The notes under the pieces were generated by a model that was not told the DNA's origin, did no database searches, and saw only the letters and a program-made list of their open reading frames with translations. 34,549 nucleotides of DNA from Calothrix sp. HK-06 (GTDB lineage: Bacteria; Cyanobacteriota; Cyanobacteriia; Cyanobacteriales; Nostocaceae), in NCBI RefSeq assembly GCF_001904745.1, contig NZ_MRCD01000094.1, positions 1 to 34,549 of the forward strand. Reading direction: 5' to 3'. Position 1 is the first letter of the stretch. Each line of letters begins with the position of its first letter. This document shows positions 27,419-34,549 of this stretch, in pieces. The position numbers and the translations under genes were made by a program.

Positions 27419-27931
27419 GTGAGGAATGATGAATTTGTGAAATTATCGGAGGAACAACCATTTGAAGATGACTCAGAGAGTACGTGTTGTCATAACCCTT
27501 GGAACCAAGTATTGAAAGCTGCTTGCAACAAGTTACCTACTCGAATATCTCTAGCCGAACTTCGACAAATTTCTCCTACTGCTTTAGCCTATTTGGGGGA
27601 TGCAGTTTATGAACTGTACTTTAGAATGTACTATCTCCTACCACCGCAGCGAATCGATAGTTATCATCGCTCGGTAGTTGCACAGGTACGAGCGGAGATG
27701 CAAGCGCGCCATTTACAAGCGCTAGCACCAGAATTGACCGAATTAGAATTAGAAATCGTCCGTAGAGGCCGCAATGCTACTACCGGAAGACCAAAGCGAG
27801 TGAGTGCCGAAACATATCAACAAGCAACAAGCTTAGAGACCTTAGTTGGTTACTTATATTTAACTGACGAAGCGCGTTTAGTAGAACTCCTGCACAAAAT
27901 ACCGACCGAATCAATCGAATCACATATTTAG
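27419..27931 (+). CDS. mrnC: Mini-ribonuclease III
   Basis: Mini-III is a dimeric RNase III-type enzyme without the double-stranded-RNA-binding domain; in Bacillus it matures 23S rRNA. The 170-residue protein has the signature ISPTALAYLGDAVYEL (D61, E65), then the HRSVVAQVRAEMQA and RRGRNATTGRPKR blocks and a closing ATSLETLVGYLYL. The GTG at 27419 is used; a GTG at 27437 is an alternative. About 50 extra N-terminal residues precede the domain. The next gene is the RlmB-like methyltransferase, as in Bacillus, so both act in ribosomal RNA maturation. Confidence 0.9.
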   Translation: MRNDEFVKLSEEQPFEDDSESTCCHNPWNQVLKAACNKLPTRISLAELRQISPTALAYLGDAVYELYFRMYYLLPPQRIDSYHRSVVAQVRAEMQARHLQALAPELTELELEIVRRGRNATTGRPKRVSAETYQQATSLETLVGYLYLTDEARLVELLHKIPTESIESHI

Positions 27932-28044
27932 AACAAGTAGTGGTATTTCTACCTAAAATAACCTTTTGCGCTTGCATTTGGGTTGAATTGTAGTGATAGA
28001 AGTGCCGGAAACGCACATGAAATTAGGGACTTATCATACTTATC

Positions 28045-29379
28045 ATGGCTAACAAAACCAAAAAAATTAACGCCCCCCGTGAACAGCAACGCGGGCAATC
28101 CCTCAAAATTAAGGGTAAGCGCGTAGTTGGAAATTCAGTTGGAACTCCAAGAAGAGCTAATGGCAACGGTAGCAGCGCTCCTAGTCCGCGTCCACAAGCT
28201 AAGTTATCGCTGCCAAATGTATCGAAAAAGGGATTTGATAGAGACAGAGACAGAGACAGAGATAGAGATATCGATAGTCCCGTTCCAAGTCCTCGCCTAA
28301 ACGATAAATTTTCATCTCCATCAGTTAAGCCAATTAATAGCAAGCGAGTTGAGAACAAGCAATTCGACGGCAAGCGAGATGAAGGTAGAAAATATGAAGG
28401 TAAATTTGAGGGTAAATCCGAGGGTCGCAAATTCGAGGGTCGCAAATTTGAGGCTCGAAAAGGTGAAAGCGCGCTTCCAACTCGCCAAGGTGTGAGAATT
28501 AAAGGCAAACGAGTGGTTCCCCATTCCGTTGGCGCGGCAAGTCGATTTGTTAAAGACGACGACATCGCCGAATTTGATACAGATACACAGTCAGAAAGTA
28601 CTGACATGATTTATGGTCGTCACCCTGTTTTGACGGCGTTAGAAGGTACACGTCATCTCAACCGTATCTGGATTACTCCTCGTTTACGCTATGATCCCCG
28701 TTTTCATTCGTTAATTCTTCAAGCGAAAGAAAATGGTACAGTAATTGATGAAGTTGAACCAAGGCGCCTCGACCAAATTACTGAACAAGCAAATCACCAA
28801 GGTGTAGCGGCACAAGTAGCTCCGTACAACTATGCTGATTTGCATGATTTAATCACTCAAGCCTTTAAAAAGAGCTATGCACCAGTAATTGTAGTGGCAG
28901 ACGGCATCACCGATCCCCATAACCTAGGCGCCATCATTCGTACTGCTGAAGCTATTGGCGCCCACGGGTTGGTTATACCACAACGACGTTGTGCTGGTAT
29001 CACTTCCACAGTTATGAAAGTTGCAGCAGGTGCGTTAGAAAACTTTACCGTCTCAAGGGTGACAAACCTAAGCCGCGCATTAGAAGATTTAAAAGCAGCG
29101 GGCTTTTGGATTTACGGTACTGCCGACGATGCAAGCGTTCCACTGCACTCAGTTGATTTTGGCAACCCCAAAGACGACAAAAAACTCAGCCCCATCGCTA
29201 TTGTTATTGGTTCTGAGGGTGAAGGTCTTAGTTTGCTGACACAGCGCGCATGTGATGTATTGGTATCAATTCCCTTATCCGGTAAGACTCCTAGCCTCAA
29301 CGCCTCTGTAGCAGCAGGTATGACACTTTACGAAATTTATCGTCAACGTTGGGTAAATACCTTACATCCTGATAAGTAA
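28045..29379 (+). CDS. rlmB: RlmB-like SpoU/TrmH-family 23S rRNA 2'-O-methyltransferase
   Basis: The knotted SAM-dependent methyltransferase has 444 residues, longer than the usual 250 or so because of a basic low-complexity N-terminus (1-185). That tail contains (DR)5 from 65 and EGK/EGR repeats ([19 protein letters not shown]). The catalytic part has the substrate-binding region ([12 protein letters not shown]), motif 1 ([19 protein letters not shown]), motif 2 ([11 protein letters not shown]) and motif 3 ([17 protein letters not shown]). The tail may aid RNA binding. It follows mrnC, a pair found in other bacteria. The modified nucleotide is inferred as G2251 of 23S rRNA. Confidence 0.92.
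   Translation: MANKTKKINAPREQQRGQSLKIKGKRVVGNSVGTPRRANGNGSSAPSPRPQAKLSLPNVSKKGFDRDRDRDRDRDIDSPVPSPRLNDKFSSPSVKPINSKRVENKQFDGKRDEGRKYEGKFEGKSEGRKFEGRKFEARKGESALPTRQGVRIKGKRVVPHSVGAASRFVKDDDIAEFDTDTQSESTDMIYGRHPVLTALEGTRHLNRIWITPRLRYDPRFHSLILQAKENGTVIDEVEPRRLDQITEQANHQGVAAQVAPYNYADLHDLITQAFKKSYAPVIVVADGITDPHNLGAIIRTAEAIGAHGLVIPQRRCAGITSTVMKVAAGALENFTVSRVTNLSRALEDLKAAGFWIYGTADDASVPLHSVDFGNPKDDKKLSPIAIVIGSEGEGLSLLTQRACDVLVSIPLSGKTPSLNASVAAGMTLYEIYRQRWVNTLHPDK
28237..28272 (+). repeat. In-frame GA(C/T)AGA hexamer array in rlmB
   Basis: Five GATAGA/GACAGA units in a row encode alternating Asp-Arg from residue 65 ([11 protein letters not shown]). This is a replication-slippage-prone repeat whose length changes would stay in frame. 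Confidence 0.75.
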
Positions 29380-29488
29380 ACGACAATTTCTTGGAAAAAG
29401 TTAGAGTAAAAGAGTATAAAGAAATGTAAAGACACTTTTTTCAGCGTACCTTTTACACACAACTCAAAACATCTACTTGGTGAAAGCC

Positions 29489-29791
29489 ATGACAAGCGTT
29501 TGGAATAACTTCAAAGAATTGTTGATCAACGTATATCAAAATATTGGTATGGCGTGGTGGGTCGAGGTTAAAACTCAGTCCCCCCGCTGCACTTATTATT
29601 TCGGTCCATTCCTAACTTCAGCAGAAGCTAGTGCCTCTCGTAAAGGTTATATCGATGACCTTGAACAAGAAGGCGCCACAGGGGTATCTGTTATAGTCAA
29701 GCGCTGCAAACCCGGTGTTTTGACGGTAGCAGATGACCTGGGGGAATTGACTGACCGTAAAGTTCAGCCTATCTTTAGCGGTCAAATGTAA
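29489..29791 (+). CDS. DUF1816 protein
   Basis: The 100-residue cyanobacterial protein is read from ATG 29489 (the TTG at 29477 would add four residues). Conserved features are WWVEVKTQSPRCTYYFGPF, SAEASASRKGYIDDLEQEGA and VIVKRCKP, which fit DUF1816. A short N-terminal helix precedes the domain. The function is unknown. It lies downstream of rlmB with a 110-base gap and likely has its own promoter. It is followed by a hairpin repeat. Confidence 0.85.
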   Translation: MTSVWNNFKELLINVYQNIGMAWWVEVKTQSPRCTYYFGPFLTSAEASASRKGYIDDLEQEGATGVSVIVKRCKPGVLTVADDLGELTDRKVQPIFSGQM

Positions 29792-29805
29792 CTAAAGGCT
29801 TGTAT

Positions 29806-29833
29806 CGTTTCCCAGCTTTTGCACTGGGGAACG
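29806..29833. repeat. CGTTTCCCAG...CTGGGGAACG hairpin repeat
   Basis: A 10-bp stem with one G-T pair and an 8-base loop. It lies just after the DUF1816 stop and could terminate or stabilise that transcript, but no T run follows. Confidence 0.6.
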
Positions 29834-29895
29834 CATTGAGTCTTTAACCAACACAGAAATACAAACTTGAGATACTTTTGCAATAACATCTTGTA

Positions 29896-29917
29896 GAACA
29901 GGCATCCTTGCCTGTTC
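29896..29917. repeat. GAACAGGCA-TCCT-TGCCTGTTC perfect hairpin repeat
   Basis: GAACAGGCA and TGCCTGTTC form a perfect 9-bp stem around a 4-base loop, a member of the same loose family as those at 7877, 12962, 19199 and 33678. It abuts the stop of the downstream amidase (minus strand). Confidence 0.7.
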
Positions 29918-29919
29918 CT

Positions 29920-31407
29920 TCAACATGTGTATACAAGAGGTGGAATTTGAAAACCCTGAGTAACACTCACAAGTTGCCGCACTATACTTAATAATTCCAT
30001 TTCCTTCCACCGTTTACCAATAATTTGTATACCAATAGGTAATCCTGTATCATCTTGACCTATGGGAATCACCACAACTGGATGTCCGGTAAAAGCAAAC
30101 GGCATAGTATAGGCGCCACTTGCCAGTAAATATGGTATTTTTCTACCATCAACTTCAATAGCTGCCCCTTTTGCGCGATGAGTAAATGCAGTAGTACAAG
30201 CAACTGGGCATAACCAAACATCCCAATTTTCTAGCGCTACATCTAATTGGGCAATAATTCGGTCGCGTTCAGTCAGCACTTCAAAATACTTTTTAGGATT
30301 TGGATTTAGTAAATTAGGTAAAAGCTGACTTAGGTTGCTGAGGTTGCGAAGTGCTTTATCACCTTGAGTTGCTTCTTTAAACATAAACGGAAGCACTTGT
30401 AAAAAATCGTCAACTTCCCAAGGTTTCGCGTATCCCATACTGAGAGCCACAAGTAAGTTGTAGAGTTGTAAAGTTTTTCCTAAATCAAACTTTTCAGGAC
30501 TCCAGTTTTCGGTATAGACGCCTGTTTGAGCTAGGTTATCCACAAATGATTTAATTGCACTTTGAATAGATGAAGCTACTGGAATTTCTTTCCAACCATC
30601 AGTCCAAGCAATTTTTAAATTTTGTAAAGATTTATTAGATGGAGTATCGAGAGGAACTGGCGCCAAGTCTGGTTGTCTTGAATCTGTACCTAACGATAGT
30701 GAGAACCATAATTGCAAATCTTCAATTGAGCGAGCAAAGCATCCGGGAGTTAACATGTATCGAATACATTTTGGCTGTCCTGGCACTTCTGGAATATGTC
30801 CAACAGTAGATATACGGCGGTCAGTTGGTTTTAAACTATACACACCACAAAAATGAGCAGGTTGACGCATTGAACCTCCAATATCATCTCCTATTTCTAA
30901 AGGCGCTATTCCAGTAGCTACAGCGACGGCACTTCCACCTGAACTTCCACCTGCTGTACAATTTAAATTCCAAGGATTATTTACTCTTTCAAATAAATCA
31001 TTTGTACTTTGATAATCGCTTGCTAGTTTCGCCAGATTTGATTTTCCTATAATAATTGCTCCTGCTGCGCGTAATCTTTGTACTACTGTGGCGTCTTGAG
31101 TACTCACATAATTTTTAAGTCTTTTATATCCTGCGGTTGTTCGCAGTCCTGCTGTTTCGTATACATCTTTAACGGTCATTGGGACACCGTGTAAAACTCC
31201 CCAGTTTTCTCCTCTTGCTAACGCTTCGTCGGATTGTTTCGCTGTTGTGCGTGCGCGTTCTTCATCAAGTGTACATATGGCGTTTAGTTTAGAATTCTGT
31301 TTATAAATTTGAGCTAGATGTGCTTCTAAAACTTCAACGGCAGATACTTCGCGTGTGCGTATCATTTCTGCTATTTGATGGGCGGGTAGGAAAATTAGAT
31401 TATTCAT
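29920..31407 (-). CDS. Amidase-signature family amidase, second of a tandem pair
   Basis: The amidase-signature (AS) hydrolase has 495 residues from ATG 31407; the longer frame reads the 3' end of the upstream gene. The Ser-Ser-Lys triad is complete: K80 (MTVKDVYE), cis-Ser S155 (GGSSGG) and nucleophile S179 (GGSMRQPAHFCG). The start is two bases from the stop of the other amidase, so they are co-transcribed. The pair are paralogues, with matching positions of the catalytic residues. The substrate is unknown. GSMRQPA replaces the more common GSIR-PA form. Confidence 0.9.
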   Translation of the reverse strand: MNNLIFLPAHQIAEMIRTREVSAVEVLEAHLAQIYKQNSKLNAICTLDEERARTTAKQSDEALARGENWGVLHGVPMTVKDVYETAGLRTTAGYKRLKNYVSTQDATVVQRLRAAGAIIIGKSNLAKLASDYQSTNDLFERVNNPWNLNCTAGGSSGGSAVAVATGIAPLEIGDDIGGSMRQPAHFCGVYSLKPTDRRISTVGHIPEVPGQPKCIRYMLTPGCFARSIEDLQLWFSLSLGTDSRQPDLAPVPLDTPSNKSLQNLKIAWTDGWKEIPVASSIQSAIKSFVDNLAQTGVYTENWSPEKFDLGKTLQLYNLLVALSMGYAKPWEVDDFLQVLPFMFKEATQGDKALRNLSNLSQLLPNLLNPNPKKYFEVLTERDRIIAQLDVALENWDVWLCPVACTTAFTHRAKGAAIEVDGRKIPYLLASGAYTMPFAFTGHPVVVIPIGQDDTGLPIGIQIIGKRWKEMELLSIVRQLVSVTQGFQIPPLVYTC

Positions 31408-31409
31408 AA

Positions 31410-32876
31410 TTAAAGATGTGGATGTTGGAAACTTTGAGTGACTTCGGTTATTTTCTGTGCTATTGCTAGTAATTCCATTTCTTGCCAACGTTTGCCAATT
31501 ATTTGCATTCCTATTGGTAATCCCTTTTTTGTTTGTCCAATGGGAATTACTACAACTGGATGACCTGTAAGGTTAAATGGTACTGTATAGGCGCCATTAG
31601 CCATTTGATATGGCACTTTTCGATTATCAACTTCAATAGCTACACCTTGAGGTCGATGGGTAAATGCTGGTGTTATTGCAACTGGACACAGTAATACATC
31701 CCATTTTTCTAATTCTTTATCCATTTGTGAAATCAACTTATCTCGTTCCTGTAAGGTTTCAAAATATCCTTTCAAAGTTGGATTAAGACCGATTGGAAAT
31801 GCGATGTTAGGAATATTGCTGATTTGGCGTAGTGCTTTATCTCCTGTTGTTGCTTCACGCCATAAAAACCCAATGTTGTGACGAAAGTAATCTAAATCTT
31901 GAGTTTGTGTAAGCGGTACAATATACGTACCTAGGGCATAATAAACTTGCCATGCTGCTAAAAAGTCAAATTTTAAATATTGCTCTTCAAGCAAGGCACC
32001 TGCATTTGTAAGTTTTTTAACTGTGGTATGTATGGCTAATTTAATATCTTCTGCAACTGGAAATATTGATATTTCATCAATCCATCCAATTCGTAAATCC
32101 TCAAGATTACGCTTACTAGGAGTATCTAAAGGCACTGGTGGAATATCAGGTTGACGAATATCGGCACCTGCAATTATTGATAAACAAAGTCTTAAATCTT
32201 CTACCGAACGAGTCAAGGCGCCTACTGTCATCATTTGCCGAATGCTTCCAACTCCAACGGGCAAATTACCTGTTGTTGGAACTCTTCGGTCAGTTGGTTT
32301 AAGTCCAAATATGCCGCAGAAATGAGCAGGTTGACGAATTGAACCACCAAAGTCTGAGCAAATATCTAATGGTGATAAACAGAAAGCAACTGCTGCTGCA
32401 CCACCACTTGAACTTCCACCCGGTGTATAATTTAAATTCCAAGGATTATTTACACGTGGAAAAATCTCGTTGTAACCTTGATAGTCTTCGCTTGCATTCG
32501 CTAAATTTGTCTTGCCAAGAATAATAGCTCCTGCCGCGCGCATTCTTTGCACTACTGTCGCATCTTGTTTGGGCACATAATCTTTAAGTGGCTTATAACC
32601 TGCTGTTGTACGAATTCCAGCAGTTTCAAATGCATCCTTTATAGTTATGGGTACTCCGTGTAAAATTCCCCAACTTTCGCCACGTGAAGTTGCTTCATCG
32701 GCAAGCTTTGCATTTCGGAGCGCGTTTTCTGCATTGAGAGTGCAAATTGCGTTGAGTTCGGAATTATACTTATCTATTTTCTGTAAATAAGCATTTACTA
32801 CTTCTAATGATGACGTTTGCCGTTTTTGTATCATTTGAGCAAGCTTGTGAACGGGCATGGAGGTTAAATCATTCAT
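31410..32876 (-). CDS. Amidase-signature family amidase, first of a tandem pair
   Basis: The 488-residue AS-family amidase has the triad K80 (ITIKDAFE), S155 (GGSSSGG) and S179 (GGSIRQPAHFCG). It is the promoter-proximal gene of two tandem paralogues. It is divergent from a TetR-family gene 120 bases away, and the space between holds two operator-like palindromes. TetR regulators commonly control the divergent enzyme gene and themselves, so an amide inducer is plausible. It is intact and full length. Confidence 0.9.
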   Translation of the reverse strand: MNDLTSMPVHKLAQMIQKRQTSSLEVVNAYLQKIDKYNSELNAICTLNAENALRNAKLADEATSRGESWGILHGVPITIKDAFETAGIRTTAGYKPLKDYVPKQDATVVQRMRAAGAIILGKTNLANASEDYQGYNEIFPRVNNPWNLNYTPGGSSSGGAAAVAFCLSPLDICSDFGGSIRQPAHFCGIFGLKPTDRRVPTTGNLPVGVGSIRQMMTVGALTRSVEDLRLCLSIIAGADIRQPDIPPVPLDTPSKRNLEDLRIGWIDEISIFPVAEDIKLAIHTTVKKLTNAGALLEEQYLKFDFLAAWQVYYALGTYIVPLTQTQDLDYFRHNIGFLWREATTGDKALRQISNIPNIAFPIGLNPTLKGYFETLQERDKLISQMDKELEKWDVLLCPVAITPAFTHRPQGVAIEVDNRKVPYQMANGAYTVPFNLTGHPVVVIPIGQTKKGLPIGMQIIGKRWQEMELLAIAQKITEVTQSFQHPHL

Positions 32877-32910
32877 ACGGTTTTGTTTTTAACCCGATAC
32901 AATATAGATT

Positions 32911-32949
32911 AAGTTAATTATATTAACTTTTAGTTAATTGTGTTAACTA
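32911..32949. promoter_or_regulatory. Twin operator-like palindromes between amidase and TetR genes
   Basis: AAGTTAATTATATTAACTT (32911-32929) and TAGTTAATTGTGTTAACTA (32931-32949) are each perfect inverted repeats, with the consensus AGTTAA-N5-TTAACT. Their centres are 20 bases apart, about two helical turns, so two dimers could bind side by side. They lie between the divergent start codons. TetR binding is inference. Confidence 0.65.
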
Positions 32950-32969
32950 AATTAGTTATACAGGCATAT

Positions 32970-32989
32970 AGACGCGATATATCGCGTCT
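32970..32989. repeat. 20-bp perfect palindrome before the TetR start
   Basis: AGACGCGATATATCGCGTCT is a perfect 20-bp palindrome, 7 bases before the TetR ATG. This is a known type of dispersed cyanobacterial repeat; its position means it could form a hairpin in the leader and hinder translation. Confidence 0.75.
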
Positions 32990-32996
32990 CTACACT

Positions 32997-33587
32997 ATGG
33001 GGCGCCCAACAAAAGGAAATTCTTTAACGAGACAGGATGTAATAGAGGCGGCAATTAGCTGTTTGGAGAAAGAAGGAGAAGCAGCGCTTGGTGTAAATCG
33101 AGTCGCACGTGAGTTAGGTATTAAACCACCAGCAATTTACAAGCATCTCGATGGAAACGCAGCACTACGGAAAGCAGTAGTCTTAGAAGTGTGGCAAAAA
33201 TATTTGATGTATTGTGAACAACAAACCGCACAATTAAGTGAACCTCGCGAAATGTTGCTTGCAGGTGGACACGCAACACGTAACTTTGCACGCATATATC
33301 CGGCATTTTACAGATTGATGATGCAATATCAGCTACAACCTAGTGACCCAGATGCAGGTGTAGTAATTCAGAAATCCCTTAGTTTTTTAAAAAAGTCACT
33401 GCGTTTATATGAATTAAACGAAAATCAACTAATTGATGTAATGCGAATGGTAAATGCTGCCATAACAGGTTTTATTTCTATAGAACAAACAGGGTTAATG
33501 ACATTAGGACGTTCAACCGATGAAAGTTATGAAGTTATGCTTGATGCGTTGCTAGTCGCAATTGAATATATCCGTTCAACAAGCTAA
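32997..33587 (+). CDS. TetR-family transcriptional regulator
   Basis: The 196-residue protein is read from ATG 32997 (MGRPTKGNSLTRQDVIEAA); the frame from 32940 would translate the palindrome and adds 19 unlikely residues. The N-terminal helix-turn-helix is VNRVARELGIKPPAIYKHLDGNAALRKAV split over about 36-65. The C-terminal domain (RNFARIYPAFYRLMM, MVNAAITGFISIEQTG) resembles the WHG-type ligand domain. It probably represses the divergent amidase genes and itself through the twin palindromes at 32911-32949. Confidence 0.9.
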   Translation: MGRPTKGNSLTRQDVIEAAISCLEKEGEAALGVNRVARELGIKPPAIYKHLDGNAALRKAVVLEVWQKYLMYCEQQTAQLSEPREMLLAGGHATRNFARIYPAFYRLMMQYQLQPSDPDAGVVIQKSLSFLKKSLRLYELNENQLIDVMRMVNAAITGFISIEQTGLMTLGRSTDESYEVMLDALLVAIEYIRSTS

Positions 33588-33958
33588 TCATAACCAAGAT
33601 ATATTTACCTTAAATCTTAAATATAGTTTATATGGTATGGGATGGGTGTCAAAGCCCTCCTATCTCAATAAAATTAAAGGCGGGCAAGGATGCCCACTCC
33701 AGAAGAAAAGCCAAATTTACTTTTCAAAAGTTTACAATGTATGTGTTGATGAATACATTAAAAATTAATATAATCTCTTTCCTCAGTTATATAAAAAATA
33801 ATCAATTTAGTAGTACTTTAGATATAAGAAATTATTGTACATATAATCTAAAGACGTGATTAATCCCTTTGAAAAATCCTCTGGATCACACGTCTCTAGA
33901 TTCTTTCCTTGCGTTGACATTTTACTTAATTGTGTAGAAAAATTTATTATTTTTACAA
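33588..33958. other. Non-coding spacer with hairpin repeat
   Basis: No gene is visible. A dispersed repeat lies at 33678-33704 (GGGCA-AGGA-TGCCC, followed by CTCCAGAAG), of the same family as at 12962 and 19199. AGACGTGAT near 33851 and ATCACACGTCT near 33886 form a looser inverted repeat. The short open frames here are not convincing. Confidence 0.5.
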
Positions 33959-34498
33959 ATGGATTTGAAACAATTGCTTCATCAAAAAGCTGACACGATT
34001 GTAAATAATTGGGTTAGAGCAGTTTACTCGGATTCTGAGATTAAAAGCAGTACTTTACTACCTTATACAAATGTAAAAAATCATATACCTCATTTGTTAA
34101 CGGCAATGGCAAATCTTATTTCTCAATCAACCGAAAATGATGTTAAATCACTGGTTTGGGCAAGTTTAGAGCATGGTATAGAGAGAGCAAAATTTGGTTT
34201 TGAGCCTACAGAAATTGCGCGCGAGTATCATTTATTGCGTCAAGAGGTACTTTCAGCATTAGAAAGTGATTTACAGTTTGCCACAGGTACAGAAGTTATG
34301 CGGGTTGTGAAGTTGGTTGATGCAGTAATTGATGAAGCTATTGCTCAAGCGTTTGTAAGCTATACACAGGAGCGAGTGCTGGAAATGGAGCAGTTGCATA
34401 GTCAATTATTACTTACAAATGAAGAATTAAATCGTTTGTTAAATGCTACTCAAGACAATTTCTCTCACTTAGCACACGAACTTAAAACTCCATTCTGA
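33959..34498 (+). pseudogene. Sensor histidine kinase cut off after its H-box (RsbRD_N-type sensor)
   Basis: The 179-residue protein has an N-terminal helical domain (about 1-130) fitting the RsbRD N-terminal sensor domain found in cyanobacterial kinases (LLPYTNVKNHIPHLLTAM, FEPTEIAREYHLLRQEVLSAL). A coiled-coil linker (138-165) and the start of a HisKA domain follow. The H-box FSHLAHELKTPF includes the phosphoacceptor H173, then a TGA stop. The remaining bases to the window end show no ATPase domain in any frame, so the kinase is truncated, by mutation, insertion or assembly break. A short non-catalytic protein would be the alternative. Confidence 0.65.
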
Positions 34499-34549
34499 AG
34501 GGGTGACAAAGGCGCCTACAACATAGACTCAATAAGCCTCATAGCTCTC

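Noticed and set aside
28023-28607. Minus-strand ORF rich in SLSLSL and PSN repeats
   Set aside because: It is the complement of the rlmB low-complexity tail, opposite a clear gene.
33562-33859. Two short ORFs after TetR
   Set aside because: They span the dispersed hairpin repeat and have no ribosome-binding site or recognisable family.

Overview
The window comes from a low-GC (roughly 40 % by eye) filamentous heterocystous-type cyanobacterium of the Nostocales. Supporting evidence is the light-independent protochlorophyllide reductase genes chlL and chlN with a DUF5331 gene between them, DUF1400, DUF1816 and TIGR02450 proteins, a short KdpD without a kinase domain, a CHAT protease with a GUN4-domain partner, and several dispersed palindromic repeats common in these genomes. 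The hexamer GGCGCC occurs about 58 times, against about 2 expected. The usual cyanobacterial HIP1 octamer GCGATCGC was not seen.

Layout. 55-7865: an RND efflux module with one membrane-fusion adaptor and two 1034-residue pump subunits, the pumps separated by a repeat-rich spacer. 7918-8121: remnant of a PstS phosphate-binding protein. 8105-10225 (minus): a compact three-gene unit made of a ribbon-helix-helix regulator, a CHAT protease with a C-terminal adaptor domain, and a membrane-anchored GUN4 protein carrying the same adaptor domain. This is the best candidate for an under-described system. 10642-13564: VOC protein, DUF2127 membrane protein, secreted DUF1400-SGNH hydrolase and a decayed DUF488 gene. 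13692-18406: thioredoxin, class I/II aminotransferase, a secreted protein with a PEP-CTERM-like tail, a single-domain response regulator, a small coiled-coil protein and the KdpD N-terminal protein. 18407-19274: repeats, a 35-residue ORF and an orphan antitoxin-like gene.

19275-22413 (minus) is chlL-DUF5331-chlN, two of the three subunits of dark-operative protochlorophyllide reductase; chlB is not here. Then come TIGR02450, trpD (tryptophan synthesis), a secreted retropepsin-like protease, carA (carbamoyl phosphate), a STAS anti-sigma antagonist with no standard start codon, and the ribosome-maturation pair Mini-III RNase and RlmB-like 2'-O-methyltransferase, followed by DUF1816. 29920-33587: two tandem amidases divergent from a TetR-family regulator, with two near-identical 19-bp operator-like palindromes between them. 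The window ends in a sensor kinase cut off just after its H-box.

Remnants (PstS, DUF488, the truncated kinase, possibly a 41-residue ORF) and repeats reading into gene ends suggest a genome shaped by repeat spread and gene decay. No rRNA, tRNA, CRISPR array or transposase was recognised.
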